Below, piece after piece: positions 9,794 to 17,036 of a stretch of 64,000 nt of DNA. The position numbers and the translations under genes were made by a program. The notes under the pieces are model-generated. The model was not told where the DNA came from. It worked only from the letters and a program-made list of their open reading frames with translations, and did not search any database. Position 1 is the stretch's first letter. Each line of letters starts with the position of its first letter. This DNA is from Akkermansia muciniphila (GTDB lineage Bacteria > Verrucomicrobiota > Verrucomicrobiia > Limisphaerales > BJHT01): NCBI GenBank assembly GCA_945861535.1, contig CAMAUZ010000010.1, forward strand, positions 1-64,000. The letters run 5' to 3'.

Positions 9794-10339
9794 TCAGGCG
9801 CGGCGGCGACGTCGATAGAGGAGGCCCAGCGCACCCGCCCCGACCAACGCCCAAGTGGAAGGCTCAGGAACATTGGCCGGCAACGGAATCAATTGACCCC
9901 GCCATTCGCCTCCCCCAACCGACGTGGAATGAATGTTGATGTAGGTCTGACCAGCGAAGAGACCGGTAACTTGCGCGGACGATACGGGAAGCCAGGCGCC
10001 GCTGATTGTGCCGGACGAGGCCGCGGTGTAAGAGAGTCCCTGAAGCGTCCCCCCATTGACCCCCACGGGCGCCAGACCGTGGATGTGGGCGTTATTCGCG
10101 CCGCCCTGCAAGCCGGCGAAATCGACCACCACGCTGAACGAGCCAAACGTGCCGACGCTATCGTCAAATCGGAGCGTGTTAATCGTGTAACTGCCGCTTG
10201 AAGCATTCACCGGAATTTCATTGGCTCCGGACAAACCATTCAAGAAGGTGAAATCCGTCACCGCGGCGCGCGAAGGGGACAGGGAACCGATCAGGAGAAC
10301 CGCAAGGACTGCTGCATGGAGTGAGGACAGGAGTTTCAT
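9794..10339 (-). CDS. CHRD-domain protein with PEP-CTERM sorting signal
   Basis: 181 residues from the ATG at 10339, which starts a signal peptide (MKLLSSLHAAVLAVLLIGS, cleavage after SRA). The middle is a CHRD (chordin-like) domain: LSGANEIP near the start, then NNAHIHGLAPVGVNGG and YINIHSTSVGGGEWRGQL. The C-terminus is a textbook PEP-CTERM signal, VPEPSTWALVGAGALGLLY followed by an Arg cluster. Such proteins are exported, recognised by an exosortase and linked to the cell surface or exopolysaccharide. It is monocistronic, with its own terminator. No exosortase gene lies in the window. An upstream in-frame ATG at 10423 is rejected because it only adds a basic non-leader segment. Confidence 0.9.
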   Translation of the reverse strand: MKLLSSLHAAVLAVLLIGSLSPSRAAVTDFTFLNGLSGANEIPVNASSGSYTINTLRFDDSVGTFGSFSVVVDFAGLQGGANNAHIHGLAPVGVNGGTLQGLSYTAASSGTISGAWLPVSSAQVTGLFAGQTYINIHSTSVGGGEWRGQLIPLPANVPEPSTWALVGAGALGLLYRRRRRA

Positions 10340-10437
10340 AGTGTTATCTGAGTTTGATTGTTTGATTGTTTGTCTGTTAGGGGACCGAGATGGAATAAAA
10401 GCACCTCTTTTGAAAACCGCCAAGGGATTCTGAATCG

Positions 10438-10603
10438 CCTAAATCCCCACGTAAGGAACTGCGAAACTCAGTTCTGATCAATAAATACGGGGCTGCGGCA
10501 CGCTTTGATGTTGCAGACAACCGGTATTGAACATCAAAGCTCATAAAACCCTTGTAAACAAAGGACAAGCTCGCCTTTTCAATTCCTTACGTGGGGATTT
10601 AGG
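10438..10603. repeat. MITE-like element with 21-bp terminal inverted repeats
   Basis: Perfect 21-bp inverted repeats at 10438-10458 and 10583-10603 (CCTAAATCCCCACGTAAGGA plus one base) bound a 166-bp A+T-richer segment. Inside is a second perfect 11-bp inverted repeat (10502-10512 with 10530-10540, loop 17 nt). There is no coding capacity. The structure suits a miniature inverted-repeat transposable element, or a structured RNA gene. It sits between the PEP-CTERM gene and a decayed SDR fragment. Confidence 0.6.
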
Positions 10604-10612
10604 AATCGGTGC

Positions 10613-10849
10613 GTGAACCCGGTTACGGAATTAATACGAAGGCGGATTTGGGTAGCGCCGCCGCACGGCGTGTTGCCCGGGTGCCTGACGGGGATCGGGT
10701 ACCCGGTGACGCAGCCTCTGGACCGGACCGGCGCGTTCACGGCGCAGAAGCCCGCGCTGCTGGTGTCTTTCATCTGGTTCAGCTTTTTCGGCTGCGCGAT
10801 CACCATGGGTGTCGGCCTGCTCACCTCCGGACGATCGGTGCCGCGGTGA
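10613..10849 (+). pseudogene. Possible remnant of a membrane protein
   Basis: A 78-codon frame contains one convincing hydrophobic segment (KPALLVSFIWFSFFGCAITM) followed by GVGLLTSGR. The residues before and after it look unlike a complete protein. It may be the 3' end of a decayed transporter, for example a sodium:solute symporter, but the family is uncertain. It runs into the SDR fragment on the opposite strand, so this interval looks like stitched gene debris. Confidence 0.25.
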
Positions 10850-10936
10850 GGGCGACGTCGATGACGATGAGGTCGCCGGTGAGGTGGCGGGCGGCGGGGG
10901 AGCAGAGGAAGACGACGGCGCCGGCGCAGTCGGCGG
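10814..10936. repeat. Direct repeat, left copy, flanking the accessory cassette
   Basis: Gap-free 123-bp match, about 89% identical, to 14978-15100 in the same orientation. It includes 7 bp beyond the SDR stop codon, so the duplicated unit extends past the coding end. The two copies bracket the RhuM/DinD/AlbA cassette. Confidence 0.85.
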
Positions 10937-11084
10937 TGTCCCGCGGAATCTCACTTCTCTGATCGGACTCGCGCTGCGCCATGGGCAACCGGAAGTAGCC
11001 CGCCATCACGCGGGCGCTGATGAGATTTTTGAGGAAGGTGGCGGCTCCGCGGCTGGTTCCGGCACCGGCTTTGGCAAACGGCAT
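10821..11084 (-). pseudogene. SDR 3'-end fragment, partial duplicate of the gene at 14985-15755
   Basis: The last 35 codons (TADCAGAVVFLCSPAARHLT then GDLIVIDVALTAAPIVRR) match the C-terminus of the intact SDR (TPADCAGAVVFLCSPAARYL, GEIIVIDGGLTIAQIGRM). At DNA level 10814-10936 aligns without gaps to 14978-15100 with 13 mismatches in 123. The frame upstream of this match does not resemble an SDR and no catalytic YxxxK is present. It is a non-functional remnant of a duplicated or diverged SDR gene. Confidence 0.75.
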
Positions 11085-11106
11085 GCGGTGAGCATGGGGT
11101 GCTCGT

Positions 11107-12143
11107 TCATGGCTTCTTTTTCCTCTGTCCCGCTGCGGTGAGGTTCTTCAAATCCTTCACCGCTGCGTCGAAGTCCTGTTCGACCTGCGATGGGAGGTCA
11201 AGCTGGGCACGGCGATGCTTTTCAAACTCCAGTTCCGCTTTCGCCACCGCTTGCTCATGGGAAATCTTCCCGGCGTTCGTGAGGATGTCCCGGCCACCGA
11301 GGCGCAGGAAGTCGTCCATCCTTCCCAGCCAGTCGCGCATATACATGGGCTGACGGTTGAGCGCCTGCACCTCGGCCAATTCCAGATAGGCCACGACGAT
11401 GCGATTCAACGCATTGAGTTCCTCGGGCGACAGATAGTTCTTGGCGATGATCGCCTCTGCTTTGCTCGGTTTCGCGCCGATCCAATTGGTCATCCCCACT
11501 TGTGGCTTGGCGGCGTCCACCCGCGCATGGATGACCTCCGCCGCCGTATGGCCGTGCGCCGCCCAGTGCATCTTGTTCTGCACCGTCGCGAAGAACTGGC
11601 GGGATGCCTCCATGCTCGGGTCGTAATCAATGCTCGTCGCTAAATCTCCAGCACCTTGCGCCAGAATTCCTTCTCCGATGAACGGATGTCGCGGATGCGG
11701 GCCAGCAACTCCTCGAAGTAATTGCCGCCCCCGCGCTGTTTGAGTCGCTCGTCGTCCATCGTGAAGCCCTTCACGATGTATTCCCGCAGCCGTTGCGTGG
11801 CCCAGATGCGAAACTGGGTGCCGCGCTGGGATTTCACCCGGTAACCGACGGAGATGATGACATCGAGGTTGTAGTAAACGGTCTGGTAGGTTTTCCCGTC
11901 GGCGGCAGTTCGTGCAAAATTTGCACATACTGCCTGCTCCACCAGTTCACCCTCCTCGAAAATGTTGCGGATGTGCTTGGTGACGACGGATCGCTCCCGC
12001 TGGAATAACTCCGAGAGTTGCGCCTGCGTGAGCCAGACGGATTCGTCTTCCAAGCGGACTTGTAGCCGGATGCGGCCATCGTCCGACTGGTAAAAGAGGA
12101 ACTCGCCGCTGCCGGGCATGGGAGTTGGGATCAGGTCGCTCAT
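11107..12143 (-). pseudogene. rhuM: RhuM-family protein, frameshifted
   Basis: Two overlapping frames together make one RhuM protein. The N-terminal part (GEFLFYQSDDGRIRLQVRLE, LTQAQLSELFQRERSVVTKH, YNLDVIISVGYRVKSQRGTQ) ends at FWRKVLEI with TAG at about 11640. The C-terminal part continues in another frame as ATSIDYDPSMEASRQFFATV and runs to AAGQRKKKP at 11107. Restoring one base in ATTTA-GCG would rejoin them as IYATSIDYDP, so a single-base deletion (mutation or read error) splits the gene. RhuM proteins are widespread, poorly understood proteins of islands and type I restriction or virulence loci. The ATG at 12143 is preferred; an ATG at 12176 is possible. Confidence 0.8.
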
Positions 12144-12182
12144 GGATTCAAGTTTTCGGCGTTCGGAATTCGACATTCGGCA

Positions 12183-12380
12183 TTACACGCGGCCCTCCGG
12201 TTTGATGATGGCGAGGAGGCCGGGGCTGACGGCGGTGAGGCGGAGGAGGTGCTGGCGGATGGGGTGGCCCGGGGCGTTGAGCGTGGGGTGGAGGTGGGTG
12301 AGGTAGGCGCGCTGCCGGGCGGCGCTGACCTCGGGGGCGTAGGGGGCGAGGTGCGGGGGCACGGCGTCGGGCAGATTCAT
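12183..12380 (-). CDS. Small unknown protein coupled to dinD
   Basis: 65 residues. Its ATG overlaps the stop of the DinD gene (ATGA), which suggests coupled translation. Composition is Pro-, His- and Leu-rich (ARQRAYLTHLHPTLNAPGHP) and the end reads LLAIIKPEGRV. A second small ORF on the other side of dinD ends in the similar FTIIKQEGKV, and the underlying DNA is similar too (12192-12211 against about 12948-12967). The two ends may therefore be halves or copies of one ancestral gene. No family is recognised. Confidence 0.45.
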   Translation of the reverse strand: MNLPDAVPPHLAPYAPEVSAARQRAYLTHLHPTLNAPGHPIRQHLLRLTAVSPGLLAIIKPEGRV

Positions 12381-12913
12381 TTACTCTCTCCTTTCTGGGG
12401 CAGGCGCCCCGCCTGTTTTTCGAGCTTCTTTTTGTCAGTTTTCACCCGGCATTCCAGTTTCTTGATGTCTTCCTCCGGCGGCAGGGTTTCCCGTTTGATG
12501 CCGCGTTCGCCGAGCATTTGGCGGACGCTGGTGTTGTTCTGCACATGCTCACGGGTGATGGATGGCTCGCCCTGAAGATCAGCCTGCTGCACGTTATGGT
12601 TCGTCATCTCGGTGGCGAGGTTCTTGGCGGCGATGGTCAGGGTGAGCATGAAGTCCTCGATCTCACGCTGCCCGCCCTTGCCGTGGGTGATCAATTTCGT
12701 GACGCCACGAAAATGATGCCCCGGCTCGTAACCTGTGGTTTTGCAAGAGTCGATCGCCCGCTGGATGGCGGTGAGAAAGTTCTCCCAGCGGGCGTAGCCG
12801 AGAGGCTCCTGCAAATCCCGGGCAAACCAGAATTCCAAGCCGGACTCTTCGGGGTGAAGTTGCGCCAGTTGATCAAACTGGCCTTGCATGCCGATGATGA
12901 GGTCTTTGTTCAT
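12377..12913 (-). CDS. dinD: DinD-family DNA-damage-inducible protein with internal deletion
   Basis: 178 residues, against roughly 275-290 for the family. The N-terminus (FWFARDLQEPLGYARWENFL, AIQRAIDSCKTTGYEPGHHF) and C-terminus (LTIAAKNLATEMTNHNVQQA, REHVQNNTSVRQMLGERGIK, LPPEEDIKKLECRV) are typical. The central part, which in relatives begins LSRYACYL and ends near the TLTIAAKN motif, is missing. The join reads EIEDFMLTLTIAAKN, consistent with a recombination between similar DFxxT segments. E. coli DinD is an SOS-induced protein that inhibits RecA filament activity; the truncated form may be non-functional or a compact derivative. It lies in the accessory cassette, 15 bp after the preceding small ORF. 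Confidence 0.75.
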   Translation of the reverse strand: MNKDLIIGMQGQFDQLAQLHPEESGLEFWFARDLQEPLGYARWENFLTAIQRAIDSCKTTGYEPGHHFRGVTKLITHGKGGQREIEDFMLTLTIAAKNLATEMTNHNVQQADLQGEPSITREHVQNNTSVRQMLGERGIKRETLPPEEDIKKLECRVKTDKKKLEKQAGRLPQKGESK

Positions 12914-12928
12914 GGCGGATGCGTGTTT

Positions 12929-13096
12929 CTAAACCTTTCCCTCCTGTTTGATGATGGTGAAGCGGTCGAGGAAGGACTGCGGCGAGGAGCCGGCACCAGC
13001 GATGCACTTGTCGCTCTGGTAGCCGAGCTTGGCGAGAAGCGGGCGGGCGGCTTCCTGGAGCGGGAGGGTCTGGAAATGGGCGAGGGCGGAGATCAT
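12929..13096 (-). CDS. Small ORF resembling the N-terminus of a larger protein
   Basis: 55 residues, starting MISALAHFQTLPLQEAARPL. The ATG overlaps the stop of the AlbA-domain gene (ATGA), supporting translation. The sequence looks like the first residues of a larger protein, perhaps a restriction-modification enzyme of the Eco57I type (weak impression only), which ends prematurely in FTIIKQEGKV. It may be a truncated gene left by the event that placed dinD downstream. Confidence 0.45.
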   Translation of the reverse strand: MISALAHFQTLPLQEAARPLLAKLGYQSDKCIAGAGSSPQSFLDRFTIIKQEGKV

Positions 13097-14541
13097 GGTT
13101 GGGAGGGATGCTGGGCGAGCCAGGCACGGCCCTTGGGGGTGAGGCGGTATTTTTGGAGGCGGCTGTTGGGCTTGTCGGGGAGGGTGCGCTCGATGAGGCC
13201 AGCGGCGAGGGCGGGGTGGAGATAGAGAAGGCGAAAACTCTCCCTATGCAGCAATTGAAGGTGGCGCTGAATTTCTTCTCTCGAAATCTCGCCCGTGATG
13301 GCGCGGAGCAGCGTCTCGACTTGCGCGGTGACTTGCGCGGTGACTTGCGCGGTGACTTGCGCGGTGACTTGGGGGGTGACTTCACCTGTGACTGGTCCAG
13401 TGGTGGGTGTCACCGCAGCGACCATGGCTTTCAGATACTCTGGTGAGTAGCGGAACTCGAGGGTGAGGCCGGTTCCGTCGAAGGCGAGGAGGGGTCTGGG
13501 GGAGCCGGCGGCTTTGCAGGCGGCGAAGATGCGCTGGATGCCACGGCCCCAGGTTTCGATTTCACCGGAGCGAAAGAAGACATTGGCGATGGCGGGGTTG
13601 AATGGTGTGGATGCGTGCGGAGCGAGGAGGTTCTTCACTGTCCAGCCGTCCGGGAGCACGCAGGGGTTCCAGATGCTCAAGCGGTTCTCATAGACGCGGA
13701 TCTGCACCGGTGCGCCGGTGGCGTAATCGCGATGGACGAGAGCATTGAGGACGGCTTCGCGCAGCGCGGGATCGGGCACGGGGTAGCGTTCGATGCGCTG
13801 AATGCCCTGATAGGTGATGGCGGCTTTAAGGTATTTGGTGCGGATGAGGTCGATGGTCTTGGCTACCTGGGTAAAGAGGTCGCCCTGGATCATGTCGTGG
13901 TAGGCGAGATCGGATTCGGACCGGAAGTAGCCGACTTTGACAAAGGCTCCGGTAACGAATTTCTCGGAGTCTTCATGGAAGAGGAGCACGGCGGCGCGCT
14001 TGAGATAGGCGCCCTCGGTGAGCTGGAGTTTTTCAATGAGGGCGGCCTTGGAGGAGCGGAGGTCCGCCGGGTCCAGGCGGCCGCTGTGGCGGGCGAGATC
14101 GCGAAACTGGCGGAGGGCGGCGGAGGAGAGGTGGCTGACTTTGACACCGGGCATGGGCACGCCATCCCAGGTGCGGCCCTGCCGGCGGAGGAGGAAGCGG
14201 TCCAGCGCGGCTCCTTTCAGTTCCTGCAAGGTGCTGCCGCTGCGCTGGAAGTAATGGCCCCGGTAGCTGATGGGGTTGGGATAAGCATCCACGACAATCT
14301 CCAGCCACGGCCGGCCGTTCTCTTGATGGGCATGGACTGCGACAAGGATGCCGAGGACATCGCGGACTTTGTTCGGGAGGTCCTCCAGCAACTTGGCGGC
14401 ATCCGGCAAACCGACGACCACGCCCTGATCATTGCGCCCGAGGTGAAGGATGCCGCCCCCGGCATTCGCGAAACCGCAAATCCCGCGCAGGAACTCATCG
14501 CGCCACGTTTCCTTCCATTCGAGCTGCTGGCTTTCTTTCAT
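13093..14541 (-). CDS. AlbA_2-domain ATP-binding regulator (RecG-like transcriptional regulator)
   Basis: 482 residues from the ATG at 14541. An N-terminal AlbA_2/Schlafen-type domain (QLEWKETWRDEFLRGICGFA, NAGGGILHLGRNDQG) is followed by an ATP-binding C-terminal domain of the HATPase_c_4 family (PALREAVLNALVHRDYATG, RVYENRLSIWNP, FFRSGEIETWGRGIQRIF). A flexible linker contains four exact copies of TAQV, encoded by a perfect 12-bp tandem repeat, and the end is a winged-helix-like region (EEIQRHLQLLHRESFRLLYL). Such proteins are commonly misnamed ATP-dependent DNA helicase RecG, but no helicase motifs are present. They often sit in islands beside restriction or toxin genes. Its start overlaps the stop of the preceding small gene (ATGA). 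Confidence 0.85.
   Translation of the reverse strand: MKESQQLEWKETWRDEFLRGICGFANAGGGILHLGRNDQGVVVGLPDAAKLLEDLPNKVRDVLGILVAVHAHQENGRPWLEIVVDAYPNPISYRGHYFQRSGSTLQELKGAALDRFLLRRQGRTWDGVPMPGVKVSHLSSAALRQFRDLARHSGRLDPADLRSSKAALIEKLQLTEGAYLKRAAVLLFHEDSEKFVTGAFVKVGYFRSESDLAYHDMIQGDLFTQVAKTIDLIRTKYLKAAITYQGIQRIERYPVPDPALREAVLNALVHRDYATGAPVQIRVYENRLSIWNPCVLPDGWTVKNLLAPHASTPFNPAIANVFFRSGEIETWGRGIQRIFAACKAAGSPRPLLAFDGTGLTLEFRYSPEYLKAMVAAVTPTTGPVTGEVTPQVTAQVTAQVTAQVTAQVETLLRAITGEISREEIQRHLQLLHRESFRLLYLHPALAAGLIERTLPDKPNSRLQKYRLTPKGRAWLAQHPSQP
13320..13367. repeat. 12-bp coding tandem repeat, four perfect units
   Basis: The unit CTTGCGCGGTGA is repeated four times without change, followed by two decayed units to about 13392. 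It encodes TAQV repeats in the linker of the AlbA-domain protein. Because the unit is a multiple of three, slippage would change linker length without breaking the frame. Confidence 0.9.
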
Positions 14542-14879
14542 GCCTGGTCCTCCGTGATGACGAGCCAGGTGACGAGTTCGAGTTCGGTCTTTTCGGGAAC
14601 CTGCTCCTGGGCATTGGGCGGAACGAACCCACGCCCGGACTGGCGGCCGGAGGCGGCGCGTTTGCGGTAGGTGGCGGCGAGGGAGTCCACGGCTTTTTCC
14701 AATAGTGTGTCGCAGGCCTGCGTATCTCTGCCATGATTGGTCTGCTGGTCGAAGAGATTGCAGAACCGGGTGTGGGCTTCCGTTTTGCCGGAGCAAAGGA
14801 TGCGGTAGATGTCGGGAATCTGCTTCGGGTGCGCGAAAGTGAAGCGGACGGTTTTGGCTTTGCCGAGGATTTCTCTCAT
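14538..14879 (-). CDS. Small conserved-looking protein, first gene of the accessory cassette
   Basis: 113 residues, MREILGKAKTVRFTFAHPKQ to LVTWLVITEDQA. The text looks like a well-ordered cytoplasmic protein (IYRILCSGKTEAHTRFCNLF, DTLLEKAVDSLAATYRKRAA). No family is recognised. It has one of the few strong Shine-Dalgarno sites in the window. Its stop overlaps the ATG of the AlbA-domain gene, making it the leader gene of a coupled cassette. The strong ribosome site, unlike the native genes, fits acquisition by transfer. Confidence 0.65.
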   Translation of the reverse strand: MREILGKAKTVRFTFAHPKQIPDIYRILCSGKTEAHTRFCNLFDQQTNHGRDTQACDTLLEKAVDSLAATYRKRAASGRQSGRGFVPPNAQEQVPEKTELELVTWLVITEDQA

Positions 14880-14886
14880 GACTGGT

Positions 14887-14892
14887 CTCCTT
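14887..14892 (-). promoter_or_regulatory. Shine-Dalgarno site of the cassette's first gene
   Basis: On the minus strand AAGGAG lies 7 nt before the ATG at 14879. It fixes this start and contrasts with most native genes here, which lack such a site. Confidence 0.75.
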
Positions 14893-14977
14893 TAGTGATT
14901 TCGTGGTCGACTTCGGTTTTTGGGCCTGCCCGGTTATGGCTGCCGATGGGGGGCGAGGGCAAGACGGCAGAAGGGGC

Positions 14978-15100
14978 GGCCTGCTCACATCCGGCCGATC
15001 TGCGCGATGGTGAGGCCGCCGTCGATGACGATGATTTCGCCGGTGAGGTAGCGGGCGGCGGGGGAGCAGAGGAAGACGACGGCGCCTGCGCAGTCGGCGG
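14978..15100. repeat. Direct repeat, right copy, within the intact SDR 3' end
   Basis: Partner of 10814-10936; it covers 7 bp after the SDR stop and the last 38 codons of the gene. The two copies lie 4.16 kb apart and have the same orientation. Confidence 0.85.
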
Positions 15101-15755
15101 GCGTGCCGACGGTGCCGAGGAGGATTTTTTTCTCGTAGTGTTTCACGAGGTCGTCGGCGCGGGTTTCGAGCCAGGTGTGGGTGAGCGGGGTGCGGATGAG
15201 GCCGGGGGCGATGCCGTTGACGCGGATGCCGAGCGGAGCAAGGGAGACGGCGAGGGAGCGGGTGAGCATGACGAGCGCGCCTTTGCTGGCGTCGTAGGCG
15301 GAGGAGTCGGCTTCGGCTTGGAATCCGTTGGTGCTGGAGGTGATGACGATGCAGCCGGGGCGCGCGGCGGCGGCGAGGCGGCGGACGAATCCCTGCACGA
15401 GGAAGAAGGTGGCGGTGACGTTGAGGTCGAGGGTTTTCTGCCAGCGTTCGCGCGTCATTTCGAGGAGGGGCAGGTCGAAGAAGCTGCCGGCGTTGCAGAC
15501 GAGGGTGTCGAGCGCGGGTTCGGCGGCGAAGGCGGCGGCGAGCAATGTTTCGGGGCCGGTGGCGGGGAGGAGGTCGCACGCGAGGTAGGGGGCGTCGGCG
15601 GGGAGGGCGGCGCCGAGTTCCGCGGATTTTTCCGACAGGCCGTGGAAGACAACGCGCGCGCCGGCGTCGCGGAGGCCGAGGGCGATGGCGTGGCCGATGC
15701 CTTGGGAGGAGCCGGTGACGAGGGCGGCGTGGGCGTCAAGCGAGAAGGCGTTCAT
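14985..15755 (-). CDS. SDR-family NAD(P)-dependent oxidoreductase
   Basis: 256 residues, the usual length for a classical short-chain dehydrogenase/reductase. The nucleotide-binding TGSSQGIG is at residues 14-21, NAG at 88-90, catalytic Ser near 140, and Tyr154/Lys158 in YDASK. The C-terminus has the usual PADCAGAVVFLCSPAARYLT followed by GGL. It should interconvert an alcohol and a ketone or aldehyde in the cytoplasm; the substrate is unknown. The start at 15755 lies 20 bp inside the preceding amidohydrolase gene, so the two are coupled. Context with an amidohydrolase and an aminotransferase fusion suggests a dedicated catabolic or biosynthetic pathway. Its 3' end is duplicated at 10814-10936. 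Confidence 0.9.
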   Translation of the reverse strand: MNAFSLDAHAALVTGSSQGIGHAIALGLRDAGARVVFHGLSEKSAELGAALPADAPYLACDLLPATGPETLLAAAFAAEPALDTLVCNAGSFFDLPLLEMTRERWQKTLDLNVTATFFLVQGFVRRLAAAARPGCIVITSSTNGFQAEADSSAYDASKGALVMLTRSLAVSLAPLGIRVNGIAPGLIRTPLTHTWLETRADDLVKHYEKKILLGTVGTPADCAGAVVFLCSPAARYLTGEIIVIDGGLTIAQIGRM

Positions 15756-16707
15756 CGGGGAGTTTGAGGAAGGCGCGGGTGTTGGTGTTGGCGATGCGTT
15801 GGACGACGTCGGACGGGCTGGCTTGGAGCGCGGTGACTTCGCGTTCGTAGGTGCTGATGAGGCGGACGACCTGGCCATTGATCTCGGCGGCGTAGCTGTA
15901 GAAGGGCGAGTCGCTGCCCCACATAAATTTGTTCGGGTACGCGGCGGCGAGGTCGGCGATGACGCGGGCCGGGTTGGTGTAATCGGAGTCGAAGCGGCGC
16001 GAGCGAGGCGCGATGTAGGGGAGGTCATCGACGGCGCCGACGCAGTGGATGCAGTGGGCCGAGTTGTCGAACCACGCGTTGGGCAGGGCGTTCACGCGGT
16101 CGAGACATTCCTTGTCGTAGCGGCACGAGTGGGCGGCGCAGAAGCGGAGGTCGGGGTTGGCTTCGGCGAGGTCGAGGATGTCGTGGGCCTGCGCCCAGAG
16201 GTCGCTCGCGGCGACGCTGCTGTGGATGAGGAAGGGGATGTCCCATTGGCGCGCGAGGTCGAGGAAGACGCGGCCTTCGTGGGCGAGGCGTTTGATGTCG
16301 GCCTGGATGATGGTGCTCTGAATCTTGATGCCGTGGAAACGGTACTCGGCGCGGAGCTTCACGAGTTCGGCGGCCTGGGCGTCGGTGTCGCGCAGGGGAT
16401 CGACGATGACGAAGGGGAGCGTGCGGCGGCCTTCGTCGGGGAAGAGGCGCTGGCATTCGTCGAGCAGGCGGCGGTTCTCGAAGGCGTAGGGGATTTTTTC
16501 GAGGCCGTTGCCGAACGCGACGCCGCCGCTACGGAAGCGCGTGACGTCCATGGCGACGTAGGAGACGAAGGGGAAGACGATCCAGTGCGTGACGCCGAGC
16601 GCGCCGCCTTCGGTCTGCATCTGGACGAGTTGCTGGGCGTAGGGGAAATCGCCGTGCAGGTAGAAGAGGAGGTCGGCGCCGAGGTGGTTGTGGCAGTCGA
16701 TGAGCAT
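15736..16707 (-). CDS. Amidohydrolase-family (TIM-barrel) metal-dependent hydrolase
   Basis: 323 residues from the ATG at 16707. The metal-binding start MLIDCHNHLG is at the very N-terminus, as in amidohydrolase_2 proteins; an upstream ATG at 16761 precedes non-conserved sequence. Further likely active-site segments are FHGIKIQSTI, FLIHSSVA, FCAAHSCRYDKE and KFMWGSDSPFYSYA, whose Asp fits the conserved barrel-end ligand. It probably hydrolyses or decarboxylates a small carboxylated substrate. It overlaps the SDR downstream by 20 bp. A second, related barrel forms the N-terminal half of the fusion protein at 17857-20196, so the locus has two amidohydrolase domains. Confidence 0.85.
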   Translation of the reverse strand: MLIDCHNHLGADLLFYLHGDFPYAQQLVQMQTEGGALGVTHWIVFPFVSYVAMDVTRFRSGGVAFGNGLEKIPYAFENRRLLDECQRLFPDEGRRTLPFVIVDPLRDTDAQAAELVKLRAEYRFHGIKIQSTIIQADIKRLAHEGRVFLDLARQWDIPFLIHSSVAASDLWAQAHDILDLAEANPDLRFCAAHSCRYDKECLDRVNALPNAWFDNSAHCIHCVGAVDDLPYIAPRSRRFDSDYTNPARVIADLAAAYPNKFMWGSDSPFYSYAAEINGQVVRLISTYEREVTALQASPSDVVQRIANTNTRAFLKLPDERLLA

Positions 16708-16746
16708 GCTGTTCAAGGGTTGGGTTGGAGAGAGGGTGTCGGGGGG

Positions 16747-16788
16747 AAGCTCAAAGCTCAAAGTTCAATGCTCAAGGGAAGGAACAAG
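16747..16788 (+). repeat. CTCAAAG heptamer element, copy 1
   Basis: Tandem 7-bp units AAGCTCA/AAGTTCA/ATGCTCA followed by AAGGGAAGGAACAAG. Faces copy 2 in inverted orientation about 140 bp away. Confidence 0.8.
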
Positions 16789-16926
16789 GGACAAGCGACA
16801 AAGGGGCGGGAGCATTTCGGTTTGGGGTCGGTACAGGGGAAACCGTGCGGCGTCGCGGTGCGGAGGGGGTGGGTTGGATGATGGGAGATCGAGAGGCGCG
16901 CGGCGAGAGGACGTTGTGCCTGGTAG

Positions 16927-16974
16927 TTGGAGCTTGGTCCTTCCCTTGAGCTTTGAGCTTTGAACTTTGAGCTT
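16927..16974 (-). repeat. CTCAAAG heptamer element, copy 2
   Basis: On the minus strand: heptamer run, then AAGGGAAGGACCAAGCTCCA. With copy 1 it forms an inverted pair around a 138-bp spacer without a gene. Confidence 0.8.
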
Positions 16975-17036
16975 CTTCCCCACTTCGTCGGTCGCCGCTC
17001 GGGCCGAAATGATGCGAGTTCGTGCGCGTCCGCCCT

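Noticed and set aside
14542-15579. N-terminal extension of the AlbA-domain gene to give an 828-residue protein
   Set aside because: The extra residues are Arg/Pro/His-rich text in the wrong frame of the SDR and small-gene region. The ATG at 14541 begins conserved sequence and overlaps the preceding stop.
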